A DNA stretch of 64,000 nucleotides from Alphaproteobacteria bacterium (GTDB lineage: Bacteria > Pseudomonadota > Alphaproteobacteria > Micropepsales > Micropepsaceae). Shown piece after piece: positions 18,147-26,462 of the stretch. The position numbers were made by a program, and so were the translations under genes. The notes beneath the pieces are model-generated. The model had not been told where the DNA came from and did no database searches. It saw only the letters and a program-made list of their open reading frames with translations. The stretch is taken from the NCBI GenBank assembly GCA_019241645.1, contig JAFAWQ010000022.1:62001-126000 (forward strand). Reading direction: 5' to 3'. Position 1 is the stretch's first letter. Each line of letters opens with the position of its first letter.

Positions 18147-18826
18147 AGCCGTCTGTCCTCGTGGTCGAGGACGAAGACGCGCTTGCCACCCTTCTTCGCT
18201 ACAATCTTGAGCGCGAAGGCTTCGAGCCGCGCCTGGCCGGCGACGGCGAGGAAGCGCTGATTGCCGTGGACGAACAGCTGCCGGACGTGGTGGTGCTCGA
18301 CTGGATGCTCCCCAAAACGTCCGGCGTTGAAGTGTGCCGCCGCCTGCGCAACCGGCGGGAAACGCGCAACGTTCCCATCATCATGCTGACGGCGCGCGGC
18401 GAGGAGACCGACCGCATCCGCGGATTGGAAATCGGCGCCGACGATTACGTCGTCAAGCCGTTCTCGATGGCCGAGCTGATCGCGCGGATTCGTGCCGTGC
18501 TGCGCCGCATCCGCCCGGGCCTTGCCGCGGACCAGCTGAAGCACGGCGAGATCGTGCTCGACCGCGCCGCGCACCGCGTGCTGCGTTCGGGGCGCGAGGT
18601 GCATCTTGGCCCTACCGAATACCGGCTGCTCGAGCACTTCATGCAGTATCCCGGCCGGGTCTTCAGCCGCGAGCAGCTGCTGGATGCTGTGTGGGGCTCG
18701 GACGTTTACGTGGAGATGCGCACGGTGGACGTTCATGTGGGCCGCTTGCGCAAATCGCTGATCGGCGAGGGCGAAACCGATCCCATCCGCACGGTGCGCT
18801 CCGCCGGCTACTCGATGCAGAGCTGA
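18143..18826 (+). CDS. phoB: Phosphate regulon response regulator PhoB
   Basis: This is an OmpR-family DNA-binding response regulator of 227 residues. The receiver domain has the acidic pocket VVEDED, the phospho-acceptor Asp in VVLDWMLP (about residue 53), a Thr in MLTARG and a Lys in YVVKPFS. The C-terminal winged helix ends with RTVDVHVGRLRKSL and VRSAGYSM. I chose the ATG at 18143 because it overlaps the phoU stop as ATGA, with GGGAGAG upstream. It should bind Pho boxes such as the one before pstC. Confidence 0.96.
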   Translation: MKPSVLVVEDEDALATLLRYNLEREGFEPRLAGDGEEALIAVDEQLPDVVVLDWMLPKTSGVEVCRRLRNRRETRNVPIIMLTARGEETDRIRGLEIGADDYVVKPFSMAELIARIRAVLRRIRPGLAADQLKHGEIVLDRAAHRVLRSGREVHLGPTEYRLLEHFMQYPGRVFSREQLLDAVWGSDVYVEMRTVDVHVGRLRKSLIGEGETDPIRTVRSAGYSMQS

Positions 18827-19279
18827 CTCACGCCGCTTCGCCCATAAAAAAGGCGGGACGTTCGATCCCCTTTTCCGTTTCGTCCGCATGTGGCGAACGT
18901 GAGCAGGAATGAAGGGCGCGAAACCCGCCTGGCTTCAAGCTTGGCAGGCCTCCGATGTGCTGACGTCACTCAAGACGCCGCCGGCAGGCACCATCGCTTC
19001 TCCCCACGGAACTTGCGAATATACTTGGAATCTACCCCTGCGAGCGGCCCTTGAGCGCTCCGCAGGCTGGCAAGTTTCCCGATTTCGCGCGGGTGCGCGC
19101 GAGGCTGCACCCTTGCCCTGTATGTCCTCGCGCCTGCCTAGCTCATGACACCAATTCTTCCAAACCATCTAGCAAGAACATAAGACGAACATTGGGAAGG
19201 TGCAAGGGGTAAGGAGGATTATTTTTAGAGTGACGGAAGGACCGATGACGCGGCCGCGCGAGTCGGAGTAAGCACGGCC
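18827..19279. other. Gene-free stretch after phoB
   Basis: About 450 bases lie between phoB and the truncated restriction gene. The short open frames here have neither ribosome-binding sites nor recognisable composition. I see no tRNA, strong hairpin or repeat shared with the rest of the window. A well-formed AGGAGG near 19213 is not followed by a start codon of a usable frame. It borders a rearrangement junction, so it may hold decayed sequence. Confidence 0.5.
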
Positions 19280-19708
19280 ATGCCGCTGTTTAGCCCGAAA
19301 ACGATTTCCGCCGCACTGGCTGGGTTTTCGTTTGCCCCTAACGCAACGCAACTCGAAGCGGCAAAGAAGTGGGCGGAGTTGGTACGCAGTGGCTTCATCT
19401 GGCGGCCGAAGGAAACGTCGCTGGAGGCGGACTTCAACCGCTATGTTGTTCAGGACATTCTCGGATATCGCTCCTTCGATTCTACGGGCGTGGCCACCGT
19501 CTCGGTGAAACAGGCTATCGGCTCGGGCGAAGTCGATCTCGCACTGGGCCATTTCGGACCTGGCAAGGCAGAAGTTCTGGCGCCTTTCGAACTGAAAGGC
19601 CCTTCACTGGAAAATCTCGACTCGAGGGCCGCGAAATTCCACCGTCCCCAACTTCCGGCAACCGTGGCGAAATCGCCAAGTGGCGGCGCTCGCAAGCCGA
19701 AAACCTGA
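19280..19708 (+). pseudogene. Truncated type IIG-like restriction-modification protein (N-terminus only)
   Basis: The first 113 or so residues look like the N-terminal domain of large type IIG (Eco57I-like) restriction-methyltransferases: AAKKWAELVRSG, then KETSLEADF, DILGYR, a GSGEVDLALGHFG strand, and APFELKGPSLENLD. In full-length relatives this runs on into a methylase of several hundred residues. Here the homology stops after LENLD at about 19620, where the DNA changes to a copy of the trmD 3' end read in another frame, and the frame ends at 19708. The ATG at 19280 has a GGAG upstream. It is probably a non-functional scar, although a short protein could still be made. Confidence 0.65.
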
Positions 19709-19761
19709 CAAAATCCATCTGTCCGGACCTCTGGACCCTCTATGAAAAGAGAAAGCCATAG
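19622..19761 (+). pseudogene. trmD: Decayed 3' end of trmD upstream of rplS
   Basis: In the frame ending at TAG 19759-19761 the translation (REIPPSPTSGNRGEIAKW, then RRSQAENLTKS and PDLWTL) matches the last 45 residues of the intact TrmD encoded at 26487-27194. The two DNAs align without gaps at about 80 percent. Several changes hit conserved positions (VLN to SPT, H to R), as expected for a relic. It sits 57 bases before rplS, exactly where the trmD end belongs in the standard rpsP-rimM-trmD-rplS operon. It is too short to be an enzyme. Confidence 0.85.
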
Positions 19762-19818
19762 GCTAAGAGCCGGGCCTTCCAACCATGCTTTCAAAGCCGC
19801 CGCCCGGAGTCCGAAGCC

Positions 19819-20250
19819 ATGAACCTGCTGAAACAGCTCGAAGCCGAGCAGATGAAGGCCGTCCGCGGCGGCAAGGGCCTTCCCGAATTCCGTCCGGGCG
19901 ACACGCTCAAGGTTAACGTCAAGGTGGTCGAGCAGACCTGGGACGAAAAAGCCAAGCAGATGAAGACTCGCGAGCGCCTTCAGGCGTTCGAAGGTGTGTG
20001 CATCGGACGCCAGGGTGCCGGCGTGAACGAGAGCTTCACCGTGCGGAAGATCTCCTATGGCGAAGGCGTGGAGCGTGTGTTCCCCATGTTCTCGCCGCTG
20101 GTCCATTCCGTGCAGGTTGTTCGCAAGGGCCGCGTGCGCCGCGCCAAGCTCTATTACCTGCGCGGACGGCGCGGGAAGAGCGCGCGCATTGCCGAGCGTA
20201 CCGATCGCGGCGTGGAAGAAGGCACGGCACCGGAATCCACCGCCTCCTAA
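19819..20250 (+). CDS. rplS: 50S ribosomal protein L19
   Basis: L19 sits at the 30S-50S interface. The 143-residue product has the family core ([41 protein letters not shown]) and an acidic alphaproteobacterial tail. It normally follows trmD; here it has only a trmD remnant upstream, on the opposite strand from the intact trmD-rimM-rpsP genes about 6.2 kb away. Its promoter must therefore be new or lie in the junction. Bases 19822-19845 just after the start codon recur exactly in inverted orientation at 26473-26496, at the end of the intact trmD. Confidence 0.97.
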   Translation: MNLLKQLEAEQMKAVRGGKGLPEFRPGDTLKVNVKVVEQTWDEKAKQMKTRERLQAFEGVCIGRQGAGVNESFTVRKISYGEGVERVFPMFSPLVHSVQVVRKGRVRRAKLYYLRGRRGKSARIAERTDRGVEEGTAPESTAS

Positions 20251-20283
20251 CCCGTTTCGCCGGCGCGCGAGGGGGCGCACGGC

Positions 20284-21174
20284 ATGGAAACCTTCGAGCG
20301 CTGGTTTCTCGATAGCGACCGCAGGCTGACGCCGCTGTGGCGCGCCATTGTCTATTTCACGCTCACCTTCTTTGCGCTGCCGATGATCCTGGACCCGCTG
20401 GCAGCCGGCCTGGCCGAGCGGCTTCAGCTTGGCACAGCCCTCACGCCCGGCGTCATCGCCTTCGCGGAAGGCGAGCAGCTCCTCATCGCGCTGATCGCGA
20501 CCGGCCTGTTCGCCTGGTACGAAGGCCGCCGCATCGACAGCTACTTCCTCCCATTCGGGCAGGCGCTGGGGCGACGCACCTGGGAAGGCGTTCTGACCGG
20601 CGTCGTCATCGCCGGCGGCGTTGCCATCGGCATGATCGCGCTCGGCGGCATGCAGGTGCATGGTATCGCGCTCAGCGGAACCGCTTTGCTCACTTTCGCC
20701 ATCGCGTGGTTGATTGCGATGGTTCTTGTGGGACTGGCCGAAGAGCTGTGGTTCCGCGCCTACTTTCTCAAGACCTTGTGGCAAGCCATCGGCTTCTGGC
20801 CGGCAAGCCTGATCATCGCGGGCATCTTCGCAGCCATGCACTACTTCTTCAAAGACGGCGAGAATGTGTGGGACGTCATCACCCTCCTCTGGTTCAGTCT
20901 CCTCATCTGCTATTCGGTGCGGAAGACGGGAACCCTGTGGTTCGCCGTTGGCCTGCACTTCGCCTTCGACTATATGCAGTTCTTCGTCATCGGCTCACCG
21001 AATGGCACGCTGGTGCCGCAAGGCCGCCTACTGGACGTGACCTTCAACGGACCCGCATGGGTCACCGGCGGCGTCCTCGGCACAGAAGCGAGCCTCCTGA
21101 TGTATCCGATGCTGGCGCTGGCGACGCTTTACGTCTGGCGGCGCGATCCCACGCCTGCTCTCGATCAGCTCTAG
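20284..21174 (+). CDS. CPBP family intramembrane metalloprotease
   Basis: This is a 296-residue inner-membrane protein of the CAAX protease/bacteriocin-processing (Abi) family. About eight hydrophobic segments are visible. The three conserved blocks are present: EELWFRAYF (EExxxR) near residue 155, an HYFFKDGEN His block near residue 187, and HFAFDY near residue 228; the Glu and His residues bind the catalytic zinc. It begins 33 bases after rplS and may share its transcript. The substrate is unknown; relatives act in bacteriocin immunity or in processing small membrane peptides. Confidence 0.88.
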   Translation: METFERWFLDSDRRLTPLWRAIVYFTLTFFALPMILDPLAAGLAERLQLGTALTPGVIAFAEGEQLLIALIATGLFAWYEGRRIDSYFLPFGQALGRRTWEGVLTGVVIAGGVAIGMIALGGMQVHGIALSGTALLTFAIAWLIAMVLVGLAEELWFRAYFLKTLWQAIGFWPASLIIAGIFAAMHYFFKDGENVWDVITLLWFSLLICYSVRKTGTLWFAVGLHFAFDYMQFFVIGSPNGTLVPQGRLLDVTFNGPAWVTGGVLGTEASLLMYPMLALATLYVWRRDPTPALDQL

Positions 21175-21255
21175 ATTTGGTCCCCTTCTTTCCGTCACCT
21201 CACGATCTTGATTGTTGAAGCAAAGTCGCAAGTGCGTTTCCCATCGCATGCGTCT

Positions 21256-21582
21256 GAATTGTTCGTTTTGTTCGGAAAAAAAATCACCACTCCCCCTCCC
21301 ATTACGGGAATTGTTCGTTTTGTTCGGCGAAAAATGGAGAAGGGGGGCCCCTCTGCCTTCGCTGCATCTACCACCACACCAGATGTTGTGCTTCGCGGGC
21401 GGCGGCGCATTTGAAATCACGACTCCGCGCACTTTCGCGCAACGCCTCTTGCCACGTCATGGCCGGGCGTGACCCGGCGGCGGGCAATGACGAAACAGAA
21501 CAGCAATGAAACCGATTCATTCATGCGCACAATATAAGACCGATTGCGCCGTGGTAGACGAATGGTAACAAAATAAATTTAT
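21256..21582. repeat. Dispersed intergenic element, copy 2
   Basis: This copy matches 7172-7499 in the same order of parts, with the left motif duplicated: GAATTGTTCGTTTTGTTCGG occurs at 21256 and again at 21308. Then come TCTACCACCACACCAGATGTTGTG, a shorter GGCCGGGCGTGACCCGGC palindrome, and the A/T-rich right end 21521-21580. The flanking gene-free sequence (21175-21255 and 21583-21831) shows nothing I can name. The direct repeat contains two GTTC words five bases apart. Confidence 0.7.
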
Positions 21583-21831
21583 CTGCCCGCGCCGTCACCA
21601 GTCATGCCGTCCAGCCACCGCAGATCACGTCGCTGAACATAGCCTTCGCAGGGGCAAAGCGATGCCGGAGCAGTTGCCAGCGAGGCCAGCAAACTGCATT
21701 TCGCGATAGAATAACTGTCACCACATGCGGTCACCAGATGCGCCGTCACCAGATTCGCATCTATGCAGTAATGTGGCTTTTCGAGTCGGCCGGCGGGAAC
21801 AGCATGCCCCGCGTCCTCGTTGACGCTTTGC

Positions 21832-22311
21832 ATGAAAGCTCTCACGTATTTATCCCTGATATGCCTGCTGACGGAAATCGGCAGCGACGCTCTGGCGCAG
21901 GGAGTAACCGGCACTTATTCGAACCGGCAGTTTGGATACTCGATCCGTTATCCGGCAGCGCTTCTCCGTCCTCTCTCAACACACAGCGCTGAGGGACAGG
22001 CATTCACCTCGCTTACCGGACACGCTGGGTTTCGCGTTTACGCGATACACCTCAACGGACGCTCCGCCGAAGATGTCGCCGACGAAGCACAAGCGATTTG
22101 CCCAGACCGCCGGCCGAGCTACCGCATTGTGAAACCGACGCTGGCCGCGATCTCCTGTAAGGTCGGCGACCACATCGTCTACCAAAAATCGTTATTGCGG
22201 CGAGACATCGCAATCACCGTGCGCGGCGCATATCCCATAGCGGAAAGGGCAAAATGGGATCCGGTCGTGACATCCATCGCCCATTCGATGGCGGCGGCGG
22301 ACGCGGTTTAG
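21832..22311 (+). CDS. Small secreted protein of unknown function
   Basis: This 159-residue protein has a signal peptide (MKALTYLSLICLL, cleavage near ALA). The mature part begins with a GTYSNRQFGYSIRYPAAL stretch, resembling the opening strand of small beta-rich periplasmic domains, and contains one Cys pair (ICPDRRP and SCKVGD, about 30 residues apart) that could form a disulfide. I chose the ATG at 21832 over a TTG at 21820 because it gives the better signal peptide. It follows 650 bases of gene-free repeat sequence, and no neighbour suggests a role. Confidence 0.7.
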   Translation: MKALTYLSLICLLTEIGSDALAQGVTGTYSNRQFGYSIRYPAALLRPLSTHSAEGQAFTSLTGHAGFRVYAIHLNGRSAEDVADEAQAICPDRRPSYRIVKPTLAAISCKVGDHIVYQKSLLRRDIAITVRGAYPIAERAKWDPVVTSIAHSMAAADAV

Positions 22312-22397
22312 GCTGAAGCACCCTGGCCGCTGCGAGAACTGCAAAGAGCCTTGCGGATTAACCTTTGAACCCCCTCTCACTACGCGGCGGCGCTACG

Positions 22398-22718
22398 CTA
22401 CTGCACGATCTGCAGGATCTTGCGGGTGTAGGGCTCGACGAAAACCACCTTGCCGCCGGCCACGAAGTATTCATAGTTGCGCACTTCCGGCACTTTCGAA
22501 ACCATTCCCAGCGGCACGGGCGCGAGCTGGACCCCATCCGGAATGGTCGCGCCGATCTCCAGCGGCACGGTGACGACGACCGGCTTCACATGCTCGGTCA
22601 CCACATATTCCCGCACCAGCTTGCCATGCGCCGGTTCGATGGTGAGCTTCGTCTCCTGCGCCTGCGCTGCACCCGCGAGCAGCAGCACCGGAACCAGACT
22701 TAAACATGATCGATGCAT
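22398..22718 (-). CDS. DUF1236-like secreted protein
   Basis: This is a 106-residue exported protein with a signal peptide ending at AQA. The C-terminal half carries the pattern of DUF1236, a small alphaproteobacterial periplasmic module: VPLEIGATIPDGVQL, then YEYFVAGGKVVFVEPYTRKI, meaning a Tyr-rich strand pair followed by (V/F)V(D/E)P.TR. The start has GGGGA about eight bases upstream. The function of the family is unknown. It lies downstream of the RNB ribonuclease gene on the same strand, separated by two G/C hairpins, so the two are probably not co-transcribed. Confidence 0.75.
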   Translation of the reverse strand: MHRSCLSLVPVLLLAGAAQAQETKLTIEPAHGKLVREYVVTEHVKPVVVTVPLEIGATIPDGVQLAPVPLGMVSKVPEVRNYEYFVAGGKVVFVEPYTRKILQIVQ

Positions 22719-22780
22719 CGCAAATTCCCCGTTTTGGGTTCAACGGTTCCGGGCCACTCTCGTTCCACGGGTCTGGTTCA

Positions 22781-22805
22781 CCCTCTCCCCCAATGGGGTA
22801 GAGGG
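22781..22805. repeat. G/C-rich hairpin
   Basis: CCCTCTCCCCC, a two-base AT-rich loop and GGGGTAGAGGG form an imperfect stem of about ten pairs. It lies between the RNB ribonuclease gene and the DUF1236 gene and belongs to the C-run/G-run palindrome type also seen in the two larger intergenic repeats. It may act as a transcription or mRNA-stability boundary. Confidence 0.5.
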
Positions 22806-22851
22806 AAAAGTATCAGTCATTCTCTCACATTCTGCGGCCCCCCACCCCTGG

Positions 22852-22875
22852 CCCCTCCCCTCGCTGGGGGAGGGG
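22852..22875 (-). terminator. G/C hairpin just after the RNB ribonuclease gene
   Basis: CCCCTCCCC, TCGC loop region and GGGGGAGGGG pair over about nine positions. It begins about 20 bases after the ribonuclease stop codon on the - strand. There is no T-run, so it is at best a weak or Rho-assisted terminator or a 3' end stabiliser. Confidence 0.4.
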
Positions 22876-22893
22876 AATAAGCAGCAGCCGATT

Positions 22894-24366
22894 TCACACC
22901 GTTGCGAAGTCGATGAAGCCGCGGGGGACATCGGTGTGCAGAAGCTTCACGTGCACGCGGTCGCCCACATCCAGGCCTTCGAAGCCGCGCACCACCTTGC
23001 CTTCCGCCGCCGGTCCCCAAATCCGCGCCCAGGTGCCTTTCTCCGAGGCGCCGGTGACGATGGCATCGAAGCGCTGGCCGATGCGCGACGATAGCAACAG
23101 CGCGGCGGCGGATTTGCGCACCTGACGCTCAACCTTTTGCGCGTTGTCCTCCTGCAAGGTGCAGTGCGCGGCGAGAGCCGACAGCTCCGCATTGTCGTAC
23201 GGGACGGCGCGGCCGCCAATCGATGCCTTCAGCAGCCGCTGGGTAATTAAATCGGGGAAGCGGCGGTTTGGCGCGGTAGAGTGCGTGTAGTCGCGCACCG
23301 CGAGGCCGAAATGTCCCTCGCCCTCCTGTCCGGGAAGCACCATGGCGTATTCGCCGGAACCCAGTAGCTTGACGATGGTGAGCGAGAGATCCTCGAACCC
23401 GTCGGGATCGATCCGCCGCCGCTTCTGCAGAAACAGATCGAGCGCGCCGGCATCCGGCTCCTCCGGCAGGTGCTCGCCGAGATCGAGCGCCAGCGTCACG
23501 ATGCGGTCCCAGCGCTTGGGCGTTTTCAGCACGCGGCGGAGCGTGGGAAACTTCTTGTTCTCGAGATAGCGCGCCGTCACGCCATTGGCGGCTATCATGA
23601 AATCCTCGATCAGATCCTTGGCACGGTTGCGCTGCTCCGCGCGCATGTCGACGAGATTGTCATTCTCGTAGACGGCGCGGGCTTCGGAGGTTTCCAGCTG
23701 CAGCGCGCCTTGCGCCTGACGATTGCCGCGCAAGGCATGCGCGACCCGATCCTGCAGGCGCAAATTTTCATCGAGACCTTTGACCGCCGCGAGTTTTTCC
23801 GGTGGCGGCGCATCGCCATCCATCCAGGCCGCGACGCCATTGTAGGCCAGCTTGGCGTGGTTGAAGACGGTGGCGCGATAGACATCGCCGGCGCTGACCA
23901 CGCCATCGGCGCCGACCGTCATGTCGATGACGATGGCGAGGCGCTCCGCGCCTTCGTTGAGCGATGTGAGGTTGGTCGAAAGTTTTTCCGGCAGCATGGG
24001 GAAAATTTCGGCGGCGGTGTACACCGATGTCGTGTTGGTGGAGGCGTGACCGTCGATGGCGGAGTTCTTCTCCACCAGCGAATCGACATCCGCGATGGCC
24101 ACGAGAATGCGCACGCGCTCCGCGTCGAGCGATTCGGCGAAGGTCAATTGATCGAGGTCTCGCGAATCGTCGTTGTCGATCGAGCACCAGAGCAGATGGC
24201 GCAGGTCGCGAATTTCCGGCGATGACACGGCCGCCGGTCCATCGATCGTATCCACCTCACGCAGCACGGCCTTGGAAAAATCCGGCAGCAAGCCCCGCTG
24301 CAGCATTACATCGTGCGCGATGTCGCGAAGCCAGCTTCTACGGGATGATGAGTGATGACTGGTCAT
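22894..24366 (-). CDS. RNase II/RNase R family (RNB) exoribonuclease
   Basis: The 490-residue product has the RNB catalytic domain with the aspartate cluster DNDDSRDLDQ near residue 65, which binds the two metal ions that drive 3'-5' RNA hydrolysis. Further RNB blocks are RYLENKKFPTLRRV and RDYTHSTAPNRRFPDLITQR. The last 70 residues look like an S1-type RNA-binding fold. It lacks the N-terminal cold-shock domains of full RNase R/II (typically 650-800 residues), so it belongs to the shorter RNB group found in many Alphaproteobacteria. The next gene runs in the opposite direction across a 150-base gap. Confidence 0.9.
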   Translation of the reverse strand: MTSHHSSSRRSWLRDIAHDVMLQRGLLPDFSKAVLREVDTIDGPAAVSSPEIRDLRHLLWCSIDNDDSRDLDQLTFAESLDAERVRILVAIADVDSLVEKNSAIDGHASTNTTSVYTAAEIFPMLPEKLSTNLTSLNEGAERLAIVIDMTVGADGVVSAGDVYRATVFNHAKLAYNGVAAWMDGDAPPPEKLAAVKGLDENLRLQDRVAHALRGNRQAQGALQLETSEARAVYENDNLVDMRAEQRNRAKDLIEDFMIAANGVTARYLENKKFPTLRRVLKTPKRWDRIVTLALDLGEHLPEEPDAGALDLFLQKRRRIDPDGFEDLSLTIVKLLGSGEYAMVLPGQEGEGHFGLAVRDYTHSTAPNRRFPDLITQRLLKASIGGRAVPYDNAELSALAAHCTLQEDNAQKVERQVRKSAAALLLSSRIGQRFDAIVTGASEKGTWARIWGPAAEGKVVRGFEGLDVGDRVHVKLLHTDVPRGFIDFATV

Positions 24367-24519
24367 GGATTCTGCCGTACCTTACTGTTTTCTCGGCAAC
24401 TGCTTGGCACAGTGGAGGCCGATATTCTATCGAACAAACACCGGCGAATGGGGAAGCGCTTCGGCAGAATGATTGGCCGTGCTATTCCCTGCGCTGTTGC
24501 GCATTGTCTCGGTTAGAAA

Positions 24520-25143
24520 ATGAGCGCCGATCGCCGGTTATTTGCTGCCGCCACCGCGCGCAATCGCGAGCCCATCCTCGCGGTTCTGCGCCGCATGCTG
24601 CCCGTCAACGCGAAGGTGCTGGAGATTGCATCCGGCGCGGGTGAGCACGCCACCTTCATGGCCAAGGCGATGCCGGGGCTCGATTGGCAGCCGAGCGATC
24701 CCGACCGCGAGGCGCGCGACAGCATCGCCAGCTGGGTGGCGCACGAAAAGCTGAGCAATGTTCGCGCGCCGGTTGCCATCGACGCGCGCGACGATGTTTG
24801 GGGAGTCGAAGGCCGGGCGCCGTTCGATGCCATCGTTGCCATCAACATGATTCAAATCGCGCCGTGGAGCGCGACTTTGGGTCTGCTGAATGGCGCCGGT
24901 CGGCTTCTCCGCGGCGGTGGTATCCTCTTTCTCTATGGGCCCTTCATGCGCGATGGCCGCCACACCGCGCCTTCCAACGCCGCCTTCGATGCTTCGTTGA
25001 AGGCACGCAATGCCGAGTGGGGCGTACGCGATCTCGACGACGTTCGGGACGCCGCTGTACTGCACGGTCTTCACTTGCGCGAAACCGTGGAGATGCCGGC
25101 GAACAATCTGTCGGTGATCTTCACGAAGGGCGGCAAGCGTTAA
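24520..25143 (+). CDS. DUF938 SAM-dependent methyltransferase
   Basis: This 207-residue protein has the class I methyltransferase loop LEIASGAGEHATFMA (residues about 34-48), a following acidic strand (WQPSDPD) and the INMIQIAPW and LYGPFMRDG blocks that define DUF938. The C-terminal part reads EMPANNLSVIFTK, another family hallmark. The family is widespread in Proteobacteria and its substrate is unknown. The gene stands alone and is followed by a palindromic repeat. Confidence 0.88.
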   Translation: MSADRRLFAAATARNREPILAVLRRMLPVNAKVLEIASGAGEHATFMAKAMPGLDWQPSDPDREARDSIASWVAHEKLSNVRAPVAIDARDDVWGVEGRAPFDAIVAINMIQIAPWSATLGLLNGAGRLLRGGGILFLYGPFMRDGRHTAPSNAAFDASLKARNAEWGVRDLDDVRDAAVLHGLHLRETVEMPANNLSVIFTKGGKR

Positions 25144-25195
25144 GGCGCGATCAGGTTGTATGGAAGCGCGCAGACAGATTTGTCGCCCCCTGCCT

Positions 25196-25322
25196 TTATC
25201 CTCCCCCGTTTACGGGGAGGTGGATCGCACGAGCGATAGCGAGGGCGAGACGGTAAAGGGGAAAGTCGCCCCTCCGCGTCGCACGCGAAACGCGCATTCG
25301 GCACCCGCAAGCGGGGGAGGAT
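25196..25322. repeat. Palindromic intergenic repeat (REP/BIME-like), copy 2
   Basis: The parts are the same and in the same order as at 8770-8900: CCTCCCCCG...CGGGGAGG hairpin, GGTGGATCGC, GAGACGGTAAAGGGG, CGCCCCTCCGCGTCGCACGCGAA, TCGGCACC and a closing GCGGGGGAGGAT. It lies between the DUF938 gene and the converging repeat-protein gene, where it could end transcription from both sides. Confidence 0.7.
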
Positions 25323-25344
25323 GAATCTTTTGAAGGAGCGCGCC

Positions 25345-26364
25345 TCAAGGGTTTCGCACGAAACCATGGGCTACGTTGGCGCCATCGAAATAGAACCCCG
25401 CGATAGCGCCGCTGCGATTGATGCTCTCGGCGGCTGTATACGTCGATCCGCGAGGATCGAACGTCTTGATCTTCCCATCGGCCGTGCGAACGAAGCCATG
25501 ATAGATGAAGGTGCCGCCCTCGTTGTACGAGCCTGTGACCACACCCTTGTCATTGATGGCGAGCGGTTCGGTGGCATGCCCTTTCGACGGGTCGAATGTC
25601 GTGAAGCCGCCACCCGGCGCTCTCAGGAAACCAATGGGCGAGCCAGATTGGAAGCGGTAAAAGAATCCGGTGATCGCGCCAGCGCTATTAACGCCGTACG
25701 GAAAGACTTGCTGCGAATCGGGAGGGTCGAACTTGGTGAAGGATCCATCCGCTCCGCGCACGAAGCCGGAAATCCCAATGCCGCCGGAATAGTACCCGGT
25801 GATCGCGCCATGGCGGTTGATTTTCCACCCCAGTGTCAGAAGCGAAAATGGGCCGTCGAATTTCGTGATCTTGCCATCGGCTGAACGCATAAATCCGTGC
25901 TCAACGTTGTCGGCCGAACAATCAGCGGTGTCACAGTAGAATCCCGCGATTTCCCCCTTGGCATTGATGCTGTGCGGTATTGTTTTTTGCGATCCGGCCG
26001 GGTCGAATTTCGTGATCGCGCCGTCCGCGGTCCGCACAAAGCCGTGAAACCTTGCTCCGTCGAAATAGTGTCCTGTCACCATGCCATCGGCGTTGATTTC
26101 AAAGGCAGTCGTGCTGGTAGCGCCGGGGCCGTCGAAGCTCGCGATCGTTCCGTCGGGTTCACGCACGAAGCCGTGGCGACCCGAGCTGTCGTCGTACATT
26201 CCTGTAATCGCGCCCTTATCGTTGATGCTGTAGGCGTAGGTTCCGACCGATCCTGGTGGATCGAAGGTGGCGTATTTCGCTTTGGCAGCCGCTGCTCCGC
26301 TGCCGAGACCCGCAAAGGTGAGCGCCACTGCGCTAGAAAAGGCAATGTTGAAAAATCTGGACAT
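25345..26364 (-). CDS. Secreted seven-repeat protein (INxxGxxTG type)
   Basis: This is a 339-residue exported protein with a signal peptide ending near AAA. The mature part is made of seven repeats of about 42 residues with the pattern (I/V)N..G.(I/V)(T/A)G.Y.D....HGF(V/M)R..DG.I..FD.PG. The seven cores are INDKGAITG, INADGMVTG, INAKGEIAG, INRHGAITG, VNSAGAITG, INDKGVVTG and INRSGAIAG. This is close to the protein encoded at 46099-47082 and related in style to HAF-family extracellular repeats. Seven such units suggest a seven-bladed beta-propeller. The start has GGGAGGGGG upstream. No membrane anchor or sorting signal is visible. Confidence 0.8.
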   Translation of the reverse strand: MSRFFNIAFSSAVALTFAGLGSGAAAAKAKYATFDPPGSVGTYAYSINDKGAITGMYDDSSGRHGFVREPDGTIASFDGPGATSTTAFEINADGMVTGHYFDGARFHGFVRTADGAITKFDPAGSQKTIPHSINAKGEIAGFYCDTADCSADNVEHGFMRSADGKITKFDGPFSLLTLGWKINRHGAITGYYSGGIGISGFVRGADGSFTKFDPPDSQQVFPYGVNSAGAITGFFYRFQSGSPIGFLRAPGGGFTTFDPSKGHATEPLAINDKGVVTGSYNEGGTFIYHGFVRTADGKIKTFDPRGSTYTAAESINRSGAIAGFYFDGANVAHGFVRNP

Positions 26365-26462
26365 GGTACCCCCTCCCTATTCTGCACCTTTCTCCACCAA
26401 CGTTTGGAACCGCAGATTTATTCCATGCCACCGAACGCATCCCGGTCTTGCAGGACGCAGCC

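Noticed and set aside
18909-19148. A 79-residue open frame after phoB
   Set aside because: No family pattern, signal or membrane segment, and weak upstream context beside a rearrangement junction.
19622-19761. Possible second functional trmD
   Set aside because: Only the last 45 codons are present, with changes at conserved positions and no SAM-binding knot.
19450-20958. A 502-residue antisense open frame across rplS and the CPBP gene
   Set aside because: rplS is certain; the antisense frame shows no family motif and exists because of GC bias at third positions.
21256-21327. LexA (SOS) boxes
   Set aside because: The GTTC words are five bases apart and not seven, and no SOS gene follows.
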